Assembly: GCA_914767715.1 (NCBI GenBank)
Contig: OU612066.1
Location: 32,462,283-32,526,282 of the forward strand
Length of the DNA: 64,000 nt
Direction of reading: 5' to 3'
Source: Membranipora membranacea
Lineage: Eukaryota > Bryozoa > Gymnolaemata > Cheilostomatida > Membraniporidae
The notes under the pieces were generated by a model. It worked only from the letters and a program-made list of their open reading frames with translations. It did not search any database and was not told the DNA's origin. Both the position numbers and the translations under genes were made by a program. Below are positions 37,915 to 50,491 of this stretch, piece after piece (within the stretch, counting starts at the first letter, position 1; each line of letters starts with the position of its first letter).

Positions 37915-39484
37915 TGTCATTCAAGGCTTTGGTTTCAAAGGTTTCAATTTTCGGAAGCCAATGGCATGCCTTGCTGAGCAAAGCTGATCTGAGTGGTATG
38001 TGGCTATGAATACATTGAAGCTCTTCCTCCCCTTTGTGTGATCGTTTGACAACCAAGTAGGCCGCTGAACTGCAAAGTCGTGGCATCCTATGACAGACCA
38101 GGTCTAACAACCAGAAATCTCCCTCTACGTCCATTTGATTACAAGGCTGGCTGTCAAACTGCAGAGTCATGGTATTGATAATGAATCAGGCTAGAATCAT
38201 AAATGCTAAAAAAGATATTCAAAGAAATGAGAGCCAAACTCACATCAAAATCAGAGCAATCATAATTATTTTCACTAAGCAACATCATTATTTATCATAA
38301 AAATAATTTTTTTAATCAGATAAACGATTTATTCCCGCTTACATATGTCAACCTTATGACTTTTAAACTGGACAGTGATATAAAGCTGAGCGAGTGTGAT
38401 GATTTAATGCTATCTAATTACAATATTGCAAATCTAGCTGCCTATATGAATAGTGAATTGTCACGACTGTTATGCTGAGTGGTGATCTGACATCTAAAAC
38501 AACTTTTTAGTGCTTTATATTTATGTTTGTTTTTGTTTTATTTGTCCTTTTGTTACTATAAATGGTTACTTGTTGATAATGTGATTGATTTTTTTTTTCT
38601 TCTGTGTTTCAATACTCTGTGTGCCCTATTAATTTAGCAATTTGAGCATAGGCCTAATCACTTTTATCTCTCTCATATATGGAGAAAAAAATTCATTCTG
38701 CCAAAATAAACTATACCCCAGAGAAGTGAATTATTCAAGGAGAAAAGCTTGCAATTTCCCGGAGAATTGTGAAAGTAAATTTTATGGATTGCTTACCTAA
38801 CCAATTCTTGTCCCATTTAATTGTGATGGATGGAGCAATTCTGCTCATTAGAAATCTGGTTAGTCTTTCCCGTTTCACTTCAATTTATGTGCCGGAAAAT
38901 CTATTAACTCCACCATTGTTTACAGCATGTGACCTTGTCGGGTCTCATCTCATCCATCAGTTTCTTGTTGACCACAACCGGAGAGTGAAACGTGATGTAC
39001 GAATTCAGAAGTATCAGTAATTGCTGGTCATACCAAGCTGGATTTAATACAGAAGTAGAGCAAGACATCTATCTTTGATGATAATATCATATTTTTCTTG
39101 TCCTCCTGTGTATTGATATATATGATTCTTGAATTGTAAATTGTTCCATCTAACTGCCTCAATCACTAGTCAATTCTAGCTTAAATCTATTCACCGCAGG
39201 CCTTAACTGACAACAGAAAAACTGGGATTTGCACCAATCAAAAACTGCATTCTTTATTAATAGCACCTTTTATCATTGGGCCCTATGGAAAGATGCTCAG
39301 AGTGAAACCATGGGAATGTCTTTAACTTCCATGGTACAACGTTGTTTCAAGTGTGGTGATGTTCAAAGATTTAAATAGACTGAACATTTTAGGCATTATA
39401 AAGCGGTGACTGGCCTTCAGTTACTATGTAGTTGGAGTGAAGAAAAATAAATCTTAGGCCAGCTTCTTCTTGTATATTGTAATA
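37915..39484. other. 3' flank of copy B, no further gene recognised
   Basis: A poly(A) signal AATAAA occurs at about 38704, perhaps too far to serve copy B. ORFs at 37865-38170 (minus) and 38769-39020 (plus) show no family pattern. Confidence 0.5.
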
Positions 39485-40985
39485 TATATATATATATATA
39501 TACTTTTATTGTCAATCTACAATCATCCTTGTGAATTTTTTTCATGCAGTGACTGAAAAAATAACTTCACAATAAGGAAAAGCGGAGAGACAAAGAAAGA
39601 AATAAAGTTATCAAGATTTAAAGTGCTTTGATAGTAGTTGTTTAAAATGGATAAGTTTGGTTGCTGATAGATGCTTGTCTCTAAAAAAAAGTTTGAGAGC
39701 TAGTTGTAATAATTCCTTCCAAAATGAAATCAGGAGCCATCAAATGCAGAATTTGGAAACCGATAATACATGTGAATTTGCCAGCAGGAAGAGGAAAAGG
39801 AATCAGATCGACAGATGTATGTAAATCTCTTGTATGGATTAGATGATAGGGATGTGGTTGAAATCTGCTACTATGAGGAAAGCCCTCTATTGGAGCAAGT
39901 ATATTCTTTCAAGAATACATTGTGGTGATAGGTTGCCATATATCATGTGACAAAAGACGTACTGGAAATAAAAGTTACGAATTATTTATCTTCTAGGAAT
40001 GCCCTGTATTTTTGGAATAATGCCAAACTTGTGTTTATCTTGGTTTTAATCTGGTATACATGATCATCCCATTTCAATGAGGTACTCAAAGAAACCAAGG
40101 AGTTTAGTCTTACCATTTCGATAAAGTTTGTTGCTGTTAGTTTTTAGATCTAAACCTAGAGATGTGGCTCTGTGAGAGGGTTGTACAAGCATATAGTGAG
40201 ATTTTCTGATGTTCAAGAACATTCTATTATTCCTACAACAACTTTCCATCAAATGAAGATCAGTATCACAAAAATCGTTAAGTGTATCAAAGTTGTCAGA
40301 TTTTGACACAAAAACTGTATCATCGGCGTAAGAAAATGCCTTAGAATGTAATGTGTATGATAAAAGATTGTTGACGTAGATGAGGAATAAACTTGGTGCC
40401 AGAATTGAAGCTTGGGGGACATAATATCCATTGGAAGAATTTTTGATGAGCTTCTTGCACCTTGTTGTATGGAGACACATTGTGTCCTATCTGATAGGAA
40501 AGGTTTTATGAGAGAGTGCAGTTTACCCATTAGACCGTACACTGTCAATTTTCTCAGAAGAATTTTATGGTTGACGCAGCCTAAAGCTTTTTTGAAATCC
40601 AAGAACATCATAGCAACAAAATGACCATCTGATCTTGCTGATAAACAGTCAGAAATGAGTTTGTGTAGGGAACCAACGTAGGAATAACATTCTTTTAATC
40701 CACATTGTAATTTTTGAAGAAGTAAGTTTGTGGTGAGATATTTTTGAATATTTTGGAATTCACATGTTTCTCAAAAATCTTAGCACAGGAATTATTGATA
40801 AAGGGTGATAATTGTATGGATCTTTGATATCTCCGCCCTTATGATTAGGAGTTACTCTAGCAGTTTTCCACTGTGAAGGAAATACACACTAGTCTAGTGG
40901 GTCGTTAAAGTTGTTTATCAGCATATGTAGTGCTGAAGTATGTTGGCAGGGATCAACCATATGCATTAGTTCATCAATAATCATA
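39485..40985 (-). mobile_element. LINE with RT domain and intact 3' end (degenerate)
   Basis: Reading the minus strand from about 40985, frames broken by a stop and frameshifts give the RT landmarks in order. These are FPSQWKTARVTPNHKGGD (fingers), YNYHPLSIIP (the NYRPIS motif), MMFLDFKKALGCVNHKILL (the D-F-KAFD-V-H motif, with the second Asp altered to Gly), and FSYADDTVFV (the catalytic YADD). A WDDHVYQIKTKIN segment follows in the 'LGv.lD..L.W..Hv' position. The element ends at about 39485 in gattgacaataaaagt followed by a (TA)n run, a 3' terminus typical of CR1/jockey-like non-LTR elements. The 5' end is truncated. It is dead: at least one in-frame stop and two frameshifts. Confidence 0.85.
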
Positions 40986-41462
40986 AAAATACCATTATGG
41001 CACTCTGTAACTTTTTAAGTTTTAGCGGAGCCATTTTTGTTTTTGTACCCTTAGTTTTGTGAGAATTATTTTCTCTTACATACAGAGCAGACAATTTCCT
41101 GTATTATGGGTTAAACTGTATTTTTGCATTTCAAATCTGGTCACTGCATGTATTCCTAAATAATGTTCATCATTCTCAGTACAATAAATCAGAGGCCTTT
41201 CACTACTGATTGGTGTTTCGACTTTATATGTGTATACATAACAATGGGAACACAAAGACTAGTCCCATTTTCATACCTCAGCTTTAGATGTGAAGATCGA
41301 AAAAAACCATTTTTTCAACTCTATAGTTTTCAAGGAATTTATTTATTTATTTATTTATTGAGGTTTTCTAAAAGTTTATAATTAAAGCAAATTAAAAATG
41401 ACTTGTTGACCTCACACACATTAACATAGATACAAAAAAGATATAAGTGGTAGGGTGTTACC
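40986..41462. other. intergenic, no gene recognised
   Basis: No exon recognised; a TTTA simple run occurs near 41339-41360. Confidence 0.5.
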
Positions 41463-43570
41463 ATAGAGTGGACAATGCAGTGCTAAAAACGTCCTACTTA
41501 ATTATTGCGAAATCCATGACACAACGCAATCTGGTTGTGCATGGCTAGTGCCTGTATCATATAACTTATCATTGAGAATATGCGTATTGGGCATGGCAAT
41601 TTAGATTTTTAGAGCGCTTATAGCCATTTTTTTAGAAAAAATTTCATGCGATACCATGTAGATCACTTGCAGGTATTTTCACTTTCAATTCCATGACGAA
41701 ATGAAAACTGGTTGTGCATGGATAGTGCATGAATCATTGACTTTGTCATTAAAAATATTAGAATTGGACATACAAATTAAGTTTATGGAGCACTTATAGC
41801 CATTTAATCAGAGAATTTCACGTGTAACGCCATTTACATCACCTGCAGGTATTTTCTCTTCCGGTCAGTTTAACATTTTCTTATTCTCCCTTTAAAATAA
41901 GCCAAATATCAACAACAAATACATGAGCTTAAATCGCAATGACAGGGCCAGCTGGTTTCTGCCACTTGCCAGGTATTTCGCTGTGTCCTGTCTCTCTAAC
42001 TAATATGTTACACACTCAGTCTGTTTATTTTATCTGCTCAGTTCCAGCTACTGACAATGATTTGTGATAACACGGGATAAAAGTAGCCTGTTGATAAGCG
42101 ATCGGAGGTGAAAAGTTTGTTGCTTGTTTTTGTCGTTTTTGGAGCATTTTTAGCAATATTTTTATAAAACTTTTCATGCCACACTATTAGATGACTTGCA
42201 AGTGATTCCTTTCAGGGGGCAGACAGGGGGACAGAAAGATTTATGTTATCCCCTTAAAACGCCAAATTCTCAACTGCAAACAAACCATCGCGATAAAATC
42301 ACTATTACCCGGACAGCCGGTTTTTAGCTCTGCCACTTGCCTGCCAGCCAGTTTGAACTGTGTCCTGTCTCTCTAACTAAAATGTTACACACTCAGTGAG
42401 TTCATTTTATCTGTGAAGTATAATGACTTCCAGTTATACAAGATGTGCAAGTAACCCGTGGCTCAAAGTTTTCAGCTTAAAGATCTCGGATTTGGTTTGG
42501 CTATGTCCTTTATGGCTCTTAATTCCCTCTCCTGGGTGGCCACTGGTTTTTGTATTGCCAAAACTATTCAAGCCAACACAGCAGATTAAATCAATAGATC
42601 CATAAACTCTTCTGCTGAGTCGCTGAATAACAAGAAAATGTCGGAAGGACAACTCAAGATACATACATGTCCAGATTGACTCTAGATTTTCTTAAATTCC
42701 CTCACTCAGTCAGGAAAACTGTATGAAAATGGCAATCAGTTGTCAGTTGCAATACATTATGGAGAAAACACCATAATATTTCGTCTTTGCAACTCAAATT
42801 TTCTGTTGAGAAGAGTACAGACGGCGTAATTAGAGACTTTAATAATATTTCATAGTTAGGTACATATAATAGTATACAATGTGAATTAAAATCTTTTAAC
42901 CAATGTTATATACATCATTGGTCCACACTGCGTTCTACCAACTTTCAGAAAATTAAGCCCACAAGACTGATATTAACATGGTTATATTAGTGCTGAGAAA
43001 GCCGATATAATTTCGCTCTCTCACCGAGGTGACATTTTTAAGTTAACAGATATTTCTGATTTCTCACCATACTCAAAAATGGCAAAAAAAAGAGATCATT
43101 TGGTTCAGGGGGGGGGGGGGGGTGGGTGTGATGCAATTTTCGCTGATGGTTGTTAATTGGTAATTATAAACATCAACATCATATACAGAAAGGACACAGC
43201 TAATTTGGCTGGCAAGTGGCAGTGAAAAAAATTAAGCTAGCCTGGTTGTTTCTACTTCATCACAATGATGTGTTTGCGGTGGAGATTTTGGCCTTTTTTT
43301 CATGGGAAAACATAGACACATTTTCCACTGGCTGCAATTGTAAATACCTACAAGTGATCCACATAGTGTCGCATAAAGACTTTTCCGAAAAAATGGCAAG
43401 AAGCGCTCTAAAAATCTAAATTTCCATGCCCAATACATATATTCTCAATGATAAGTTATATGATACAGGCACTAGCCATGCACAACCAGATTGCGTTGTG
43501 TCATGGATTTCGCAATAATTAAGTAGGACAAAACCTGTTGCTATTTTTGTACACATTGTCCACTCTAGAG
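41463..43570. mobile_element. ~2.1-kb DNA element with ~200-bp inverted ends and subterminal repeats
   Basis: The left end (tagagtggacaatg at 41464) and the right end (cattgtccactcta ending about 43567) are inverted. Pairing continues inward through cctacttaattattgcgaaa, tccatgacacaacgcaatct, ctagtgcctgtatcatataa, a tttttagagcgctt block and gatcacttg.aggtattt (to about 43340). Inside the left half the motif set repeats in direct orientation (ggttgtgcatgg.tagtgc at 41530 and 41710; cctgtctctctaacta at about 41987 and 42367). The G15 tract at 43108-43122 is internal. No transposase-like ORF was recognised, so it appears non-autonomous. The target duplication is unclear. Confidence 0.82.
43108..43122 (+). 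repeat. poly-G homopolymer (G15)
   Basis: Fifteen consecutive G inside the 41.5-43.6 kb element. Confidence 0.9.
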
Positions 43571-43676
43571 TATATGTGTATATAGTATATATGTATATGT
43601 GTCATGGATTTCGCAATAATTAAGTAGGACAAAACCTGTTGCTATTTTTGTACACATTGTCCACTCTAGAGTATAT
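43498..43676. repeat. tandem duplication of the right end of the 2.1-kb element
   Basis: A block of about 78 bp from gtgtcatggatttcgcaata to actctagagtatat occurs at about 43498-43574 and again at 43600-43676, essentially identical. A short TATG-rich linker separates them. Recent local duplication of the transposon terminus. Confidence 0.88.
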
Positions 43677-43807
43677 AATAACTCTATGGATGTTACATAC
43701 TATATAGTGTGTAGGATAATAAAAGCATGGTATCATAAATTGCATGAATAAGATGAAAAAAGAAATAAGAAACTGAGAGTGGCAAACAAAAATACAAGTT
43801 AACAACA

Positions 43808-44100
43808 TTAGGTAGGATTAAATGATAATGATTCATGAGGCTTGGTTGATTTAGTTACAAATGTATGAACAATATTTAAAAAGGCTGATTTGCCTAGGTT
43901 TGATCTAAATGAGGGGTTAATTATTGCACAGTTGCTACGAAGTGATCGTGCATGTCTGTTTGATTTGCTAACGAGATGAAGTATGTGCTTGGATGCACGG
44001 CCTTTATGGACCCTCGATTTCACCAAATTGTGAAAAAGAAAATTCCTTTTACTGTGGAGAGTATGTAAATTTAGGAGCAAGCGGCCAGATGTGACAGAAA
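43808..44100 (-). mobile_element. probable LINE C-terminal fragment
   Basis: The minus-strand frame of about 90 codons is basic and has the tail pattern of LINE ORF2 proteins: LHTLHSKRNFLFHNLVK, then RHARSLRSN, then PSFRSNLGKSAF (the 'l..RR.....l.K...R..R.......P..rt..g..sF' pattern). No catalytic region. Call made on pattern only. Confidence 0.42.
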
Positions 44101-45099
44101 ATTGTTTGGGGGCTGAAGTTATGATTCTGATTGCTTTATTTATTTATACCGAATTTTTTTTAATGTTCACTTTCTCTCTTTCGGAATTGGCTTCACACAT
44201 GGATACTATATTTAATATTTTACTTTTGATGTACATTCCATGATGATTGCCAGATTTATAAACAAAGTAATATCTAAAAAACGTGTTTGCTTGCATAACT
44301 TGATTGGTTTACGGCAGCAAGTGCCTACAGCATTTAGTGCATCATTCACATAATAAACATAATTTTAATCTGCATTGATAGAGTTTAAGTTTTATCTTCT
44401 CATCTACATTGCTGAAGTGTGAGTACATATTCTCCTCTTGACCAGCTCAATTAGAAATCAAAAAAGCTGATTGGGCTGTCATCAATTCCACTTTGTCAGT
44501 CATGATAGAATGAGGCTATACTGTGACCAGCAGCTTATAGCAGATTCCCATATCATGGCTCCATGGCTAACTAGCTACAGGAATGGTTGATATTTCATTG
44601 TAAAATGTTTTAAACTTGAGTAGGAGGCCAACTCTTCAATACTTTCTAACACAGTATAGCGTTACAGTCAACATTTCAATTTAATTCGCTGATCAAAACA
44701 CTTGGACATGGGAGAGTGTTTACTTTGGGAAATAAAAAAAATTGTAATTAATATTGCATGTATCACCGCCAAGGTTTCATGGTTGGCTCATTCCATCGCC
44801 GCATAGGTGATCCTGGGACAGACAACATCACATTAATATGTCTTTTCTCCTCCATGGTCTTCTTTCTAAGTAACCTAATAATATTAGGCCTACCCCCGAC
44901 ACAAAATCTGATGTGCAGCATCAGTGCATTTTAATAGTGCAAGAGATTAGTAATAAAATTGAAAGTATTTGTATGATAGTAACAAACATACTTTGCTATA
45001 GGTATATAATACATGGACTGCTCTGAGACACCGTTCACAGAATATGGCCCATAAAACAAAACAGTATGTTCCTCACCACTGCACAACCTGACAACCTGG
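44101..45099. other. intergenic, 5' flank of pseudogene copy C
   Basis: No exon or element recognised. Confidence 0.5.
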
Positions 45100-45107
45100 T
45101 ATATAAT
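45100..45107 (+). promoter_or_regulatory. relic TATA-like element upstream of copy C
   Basis: TATATAAT lies 77 bp before the first ATG of copy C, similar in placement to the TATA box of copy B. The downstream gene is broken, so any promoter role is historical or non-coding. Confidence 0.35.
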
Positions 45108-45913
45108 TATCACCTCCTAATAACTTCTAGTGACAGTTTGTAATTGTGCATTCTTTTGCTTGCATTAACATTAGCAATGACCATGATGGATACATCTCAC
45201 TCTTGGTTGGTATTGAGTGTGGTCTTTCTCACAAATATTTTGACGCTGGGGTTCACGTTCGGCTCACTTGGCGTATTTGTACAGTACTTCAATGAGTATT
45301 CCTCAACAGGCAGCAGCATAACAGGATGGATAGGATGTTCTGTTACATTCAGATTATTCAAAATTTATCTTTTGATAGTTCACACCCTAAAATATTTAAA
45401 TTAATTATATCCAGCATGGTAATTAGACAGGTTAAGTATTGAAACTCCGACAACTCATCCGCCATGTTCATTCTGCTTCATTGAAGCCAGAACAATCATC
45501 TCGTCATCAATTTTTTTGAAAATCAGAAATCTCAGAAAATGGGAATCACGCGTTGTACCAACCTTCCCTTTAATCATGGAGCTGTATCAGTCTTTGATAC
45601 TGGCCATTTTTTCGCAGTGCAATGAGATATTTTATATTCTATTCCTATTAGCGGTAACTTGGTAAACCATTACGATGATGCAGAAAACAAGGATGCCAAT
45701 GCAAGCTTCTTGGAGAATATTGCCATCTAAACTATTTTATCCTGAATTACAAAAAGAATGAACCCAAAAGAATTCAACCGATTAGGAAAACACAGAAATG
45801 ATATAGCGGAATACCATCCCAAGAGATCAATTTTATACCAGTGCACCACATACACTCAGCGTTCATTGCTGGTCCAACTTCAAGTTTGTTGTCCATATTT
45901 CACTTCTCAGATA

Positions 45914-46250
45914 CCCTATAGGAGTTTAGTTTTCGCGGCATTTAGGATTCGCTTTTCGCGTTGTTGCCTATGTAGCGAAATTTAGTGTATCTTAAATTAA
46001 ACTCACTCACCATAGTTTCATAAACAATGTACAATTATACAGGAATACACATTCAAGGTAGTGTGGTGTAGTGGTCTAAGTGTCTGCCTTGCAATCAGAT
46101 GGCGAGTTATGCCCTGGGTTCGATTCTCAGCTCGGACATTTTTTTAAAATTTTCATAAGTAAGCCTACTCGCGAAATTTAGTACTAGCGAAATTTAGTAC
46201 CAGGTCCAGATAGCGAAATTAAACTCTAGCTAAATTAAACTCCTATAGGG
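45914..46250. mobile_element. 337-bp TIR element carrying a tRNA-like sequence
   Basis: The ends are cccctatagg-type inverted repeats: left ccctataggagtttagttt, right (reverse complement) ccctataggagtttaattt, 18 of 19 identical. TA dinucleotides flank both sides (45912-45913, 46251-46252), as expected for a TA target duplication. Subterminal tagcgaaattta motifs recur three times or more in both orientations. The centre holds a tRNA-like sequence (46061-46139). No coding capacity. It lies in intron 1 of pseudogene copy C. Confidence 0.85.
46061..46139 (+). ncRNA. tRNA-like (class II-like) sequence inside a TIR element
   Basis: An A-box-like tagtggtctaagt and a B-box gggttcgattc are present with a foldable anticodon arm (tctg..caga), a small variable arm (ggc gagttat gcc) and a good T arm (ctggg ttcgatt ctcag). 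A T7 run follows at once, as for Pol III termination. The acceptor stem pairs poorly, so a functional tRNA gene is unlikely. It is better read as a tRNA-derived passenger. Confidence 0.55.
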
Positions 46251-49200
46251 TATATTATCCAGGCCAGGCGTGACACAAAAATTGTCAACAAAAATTGTGC
46301 TAAGAGCTCAGATTGAAGCAATATGAATGAGTGAATGATCTATTAAATCATAAAACTTAGTGCTAATTTATTATTATTAGAGGTCAAAAGAGGATGCCTG
46401 TCTGACAGGTCATTACATAGCTTATATACTATTAACCAAATTTGAGAAATTAATATCCCCGGAATCGTTGTAAGGGTTTGTGGTACCGACAAATTGCGGC
46501 TTAGCAGGGATGGAAACTATTGGAAATGTCACAATTTCAGCTGGTAATGGCAACAGTTTGGCGCATAACCGATGATCTGAATAATATGATTCCGATTCTG
46601 ACTCTAAGAAAAATATCAGGCAAGCCTTTCCTTTAATACAAATTAATTAACTGAAGAATCCCAAATGATTCAATATTTACAGACACCTATCTACATACAT
46701 CACAGTAGCTAAAATAACGCTGCTGTTTAGCTGGCGTGGCAGGGGTGACTAGTGGACTCTCAGAATGTTTGCGATGCCGATTGGTAGACTGTGTCTCAGT
46801 TATAAAACACATAACATGTGATTTTATTCACAAAGAATTGCTGTCCGCATTGATTCTGACTACAATTAGGTTATACCAAGGGTGGTTAACACTCTATTAA
46901 TATTTACAGAGAGCTTTGATACAAATTGTTTGTTTTTGCCAAGTGAAAGAAAATTGGCCATGCTTGTTTTGCTGAATAATGATTTATTATCTGAGTATAA
47001 TTATTTTTAATCACAGCTTTTAAGTACCAATTATTTCAGTATACTTGGTTTACTGAGTACATTTTATACCTATAAAAAATAAGCAAGAAAAATGTTCCAA
47101 GGTGTTTCCTTGTTTTGCCTTTTTTATCACTAGTTAATTTTCAGTTGTGGTAAAGCTAATTACAGAAGAAAAAAGCAAAGAAGAGAGGTTTATATAGACC
47201 TCATACTTATACTATCAAACTCCCAAGCAATCCTCCACTATACGTTCAAGACAAGTTGATTTCAGGTCTGTTTGAATTAATTTCCCTGATTATGGAATTT
47301 ATTCCACAATTCACTTCCAAAAGAGTCATTACACAAACAGGGTAATAAAACAGTTTGATTGTAATATATATATACAATTTTCTAAAAGTTAGAATCTAGG
47401 CCATAGGGAATCTTTTAATGCGTAAATTTGTGATAAGTGCACTCAGTCTGCTGGCAACTATCAGCACTACTAGCAAACTGACTGTATGGAGTTTGGCTTT
47501 GAGGTTTGAAAGTTACAGATTTAAACATTATTTACAAAAATTGTTGTCGTCAGATCACATATAACCTTGATCTTCAGGTGTTGTGCCTGTTGGCAGGTAG
47601 TAAGAGTCCCCCTTCAATACTTAAATCTTGCTCTGTTCTGACAACCCATTGCTGTGATAAGCAAGAAACACAGATAATTGTATAAGCTTAACCGTACTGA
47701 AAGAAATGATGCCTACAAACTGTGTCTTGTTAATCTTTTTTTTCTCCTTTTTATAATAACTAGAGCTCCATAAACTCAGCGATATCATCTGAATAAAAGT
47801 TGCAAATGTATTGGCTAGAAGCTGCTTCGCCATCCTGCTGTTTTTGTCTGTATAGTCTCATCATAATTTTCTGTTCACATTAAGCTCCTGTATCCGTGCT
47901 AATAGTGAAAATCGCCTCTACGATAACAGCCGTCACAAGGACCTTCTTAACAGGGTTTGCCCAAGAAGCATGGCATGTCATTCTCAGCTTCAGTTGTCTA
48001 ACGTGTAAGTATTCAGAAGGACCAAAATTTGTCATACAAACAACAAACAACAAAACACAAGATTTCTAGGAAACTCTATGACATTGTATCACCAAGATTC
48101 AAAATCAATGTTCCAGCTTGGATTTTTCTTAGGCATTCAACCACCTCAGCCCGCTAGTAAATGAAATGTACAACATTTTAAGGATTGTGGAACAATTTTT
48201 AAGCAGAGAAAAGTAATATGTGGAGGGTCAACGAAGGCTTTGCTGATTATATTGACTTTTTTGTCGCTGTACCATAATGCAAGGGGCTAAGACTGAGACT
48301 TCTATTGATCCGATCGGCATGAATGTTGATGGGTTCAAAACATTCCTTCTCGGCAATGTAAAATTCAAGCTAAGTTTGGCTGCTGCAGCTGTTTGATCTA
48401 AATATCAGATACTTGGTATAAAAGGTTAGAGCAATTCAGAAGACTGTACACAATGATTTATTCAAGATTGTGAATATGATTACCATGTTACAAGAATAGA
48501 ATGCACTCCACTCATCCCTTTTTGATAAAAGAAACCTTTCCAGTCCATATAGAAATGTCTGCTTGTCAAGCAACTAACTTTAGAAATGATTAAGTATTTT
48601 TATAATCCCGTATTATCTCCTGATATTATATGAGTGACCGACTAGTTAATGAGAGTTCTAATTGAGACTGATCCCTGGACCTCCTGTTATCAGTGGGGTT
48701 TCCACAACTGTTTTAGACCCGTGTACAAGTCAACAACCTCAATGTAGGTGAATGACATTTTATCAGATCAAAGCCAAAGCATAAACAGAATTATATTATT
48801 GTAATAACTGCATTTTTATTAGATGCATTAGACTTTTAGGTGCTTCACTAACTACTCTTCATATATCAGGGATGTCTGGGATACCACTCTATTTTAACAA
48901 ACAAATATATGCAGCATTCACAATACAGGGTGTAGGAACTGCCATTGAAACATTATCATTTCCATTCATCATGCAAAAGATGTTTGAGGTGAGTGCCTAC
49001 GGCTAATAATATGCATGATTTCCCAATGCAATAAATTATTTGTTGATTTATTTTTTGCAGTTCCATCGTTTATAATTGAAATGTTGTCCATTCAGTGCCA
49101 AGAAAAATTAAAAAAACAAAAACATAATTCATCAGGTCAAAATATAGAGAAAGTGTATGTAGGCCTACTACATCATTAAAATATGTTATCATTTTAATGA

Positions 49201-50108
49201 GAATGTGAAATGGATATCGTTAGGCATCAAAATTTATGATAATGCATACCCTCACAATTGAAAAAAATCAACATATTTTTACATTTTTCTATTAAGACTT
49301 ATAGCTATGTTTAGTTTCCACAGTGCGAGTTGTTCCCTCTTGGTTATTAAGCAGACAATAGATTTTGATAGATTTATACAATATTGGGTGTAATATGTAC
49401 ATTTTTTTTAGGTTTGGGTTGAACAACACACATTCCTCATTGATTTCTCTAGATTAAAATATTATGTTGGTGTATCCAACTATAGTTATTGTTGAAATTG
49501 AATGAAACTGTAATCTCAATAATTCCCCTGTCGGTTTCAGATGGGAACAAAGGTTTGGAGAATCAGGTGCCACTGTTGCAGTTTTATAAATTGCACACAT
49601 TTCTTTTAATTGCAGGTGGTGGTTTTGAGGGATGTTTCATTCATCATTGGTGGGATATTTAGTATCCACCTATTAGGAGCGCTTGTAATTAAAGAAAACA
49701 AGGAGGAGCCTGGAGCAGCCAACGAATCCGCATCAGTAAAGCGAGAAAGCTTGCATGATATGCTCAAACAGATAATAAACCCAGTTTTGATAGTGTATTT
49801 TCTTAGCACAGTGTTGTGGAACATCGGCTTTGGCTTATTGCTGGTTCTATTGTACAACTACATTGCTACGGTTTTTGCTAGAGCATTCTGGGCAGGTACA
49901 GCCATGACTTTATATGGAACAGGTGTGCTAATCGCATCAGTTTCATGGCAGGCATAAATTTAAAGTTCAACACCAACAAATATGCGATTCAATTGACCAG
50001 TTTGCTTCTCATGGGGTTAGTTACAGGTGCTATGGGCTTCAAGAACAATGTTTACGCAATTTTTGCTCTGACCATCATATACGGTGGTATGTTTGGAATT
50101 GTCCTGTC

Positions 50109-50491
50109 CAGGGGCGTATATTCTATAAAATTTCACTCACTGACTTTTCAGAGATGAGCATAATAATCGGGCGCAGCCCGATCCACATGCCGTAGGCGGG
50201 GAGGGTGTGGGAGGGGCGCTTAAGCGCCCTCCCACCACGGAAATTTTTGCATATCGGTAGCAAAATAGTGCAAGCAGAGAGGTATTTCAATGGCTCACTG
50301 AGCTGTTGGGTACTTTCAGAAAACAACTCAATAGCAGTAGAAGATTACGGTAAAAATGCTCCAGTTATAAAGCAACCATTTGAAAAAAAACTGACCTGGA
50401 TGGGATTCGAACCCACGTCAATCTTATTAACACTGAGCTATTCAGCCACTCACGGAAATCCGTGGGCCGTGAGTGCTAATATACGCCACTG
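50109..50491. mobile_element. 383-bp hAT-like MITE inserted in exon 4 of copy C
   Basis: The termini are caggggcgtatatt (left) and cagtggcgtatatt (right, reverse complement). They are flanked by a perfect 8-bp duplication gtcctgtc at 50101-50108 and 50492-50499. CAGNGGCG ends plus 8-bp duplication fit the hAT superfamily. Removing the element and one duplication restores the reading frame locally (IVLSNI), which shows the exact insertion point. The interior contains a GC-rich palindrome (ggcgcttaagcgcc near 50216-50229) and, on the minus strand at about 50396-50458, a T-arm/B-box (gggttcgaatccc) with a weak A box. This is a truncated tRNA-like sequence, and a T8 run follows it. Confidence 0.93.

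Noticed and set aside
46061-46139. Functional class II tRNA gene
   Set aside because: Arms fold, but the acceptor stem pairs poorly and it lies inside a transposable element.
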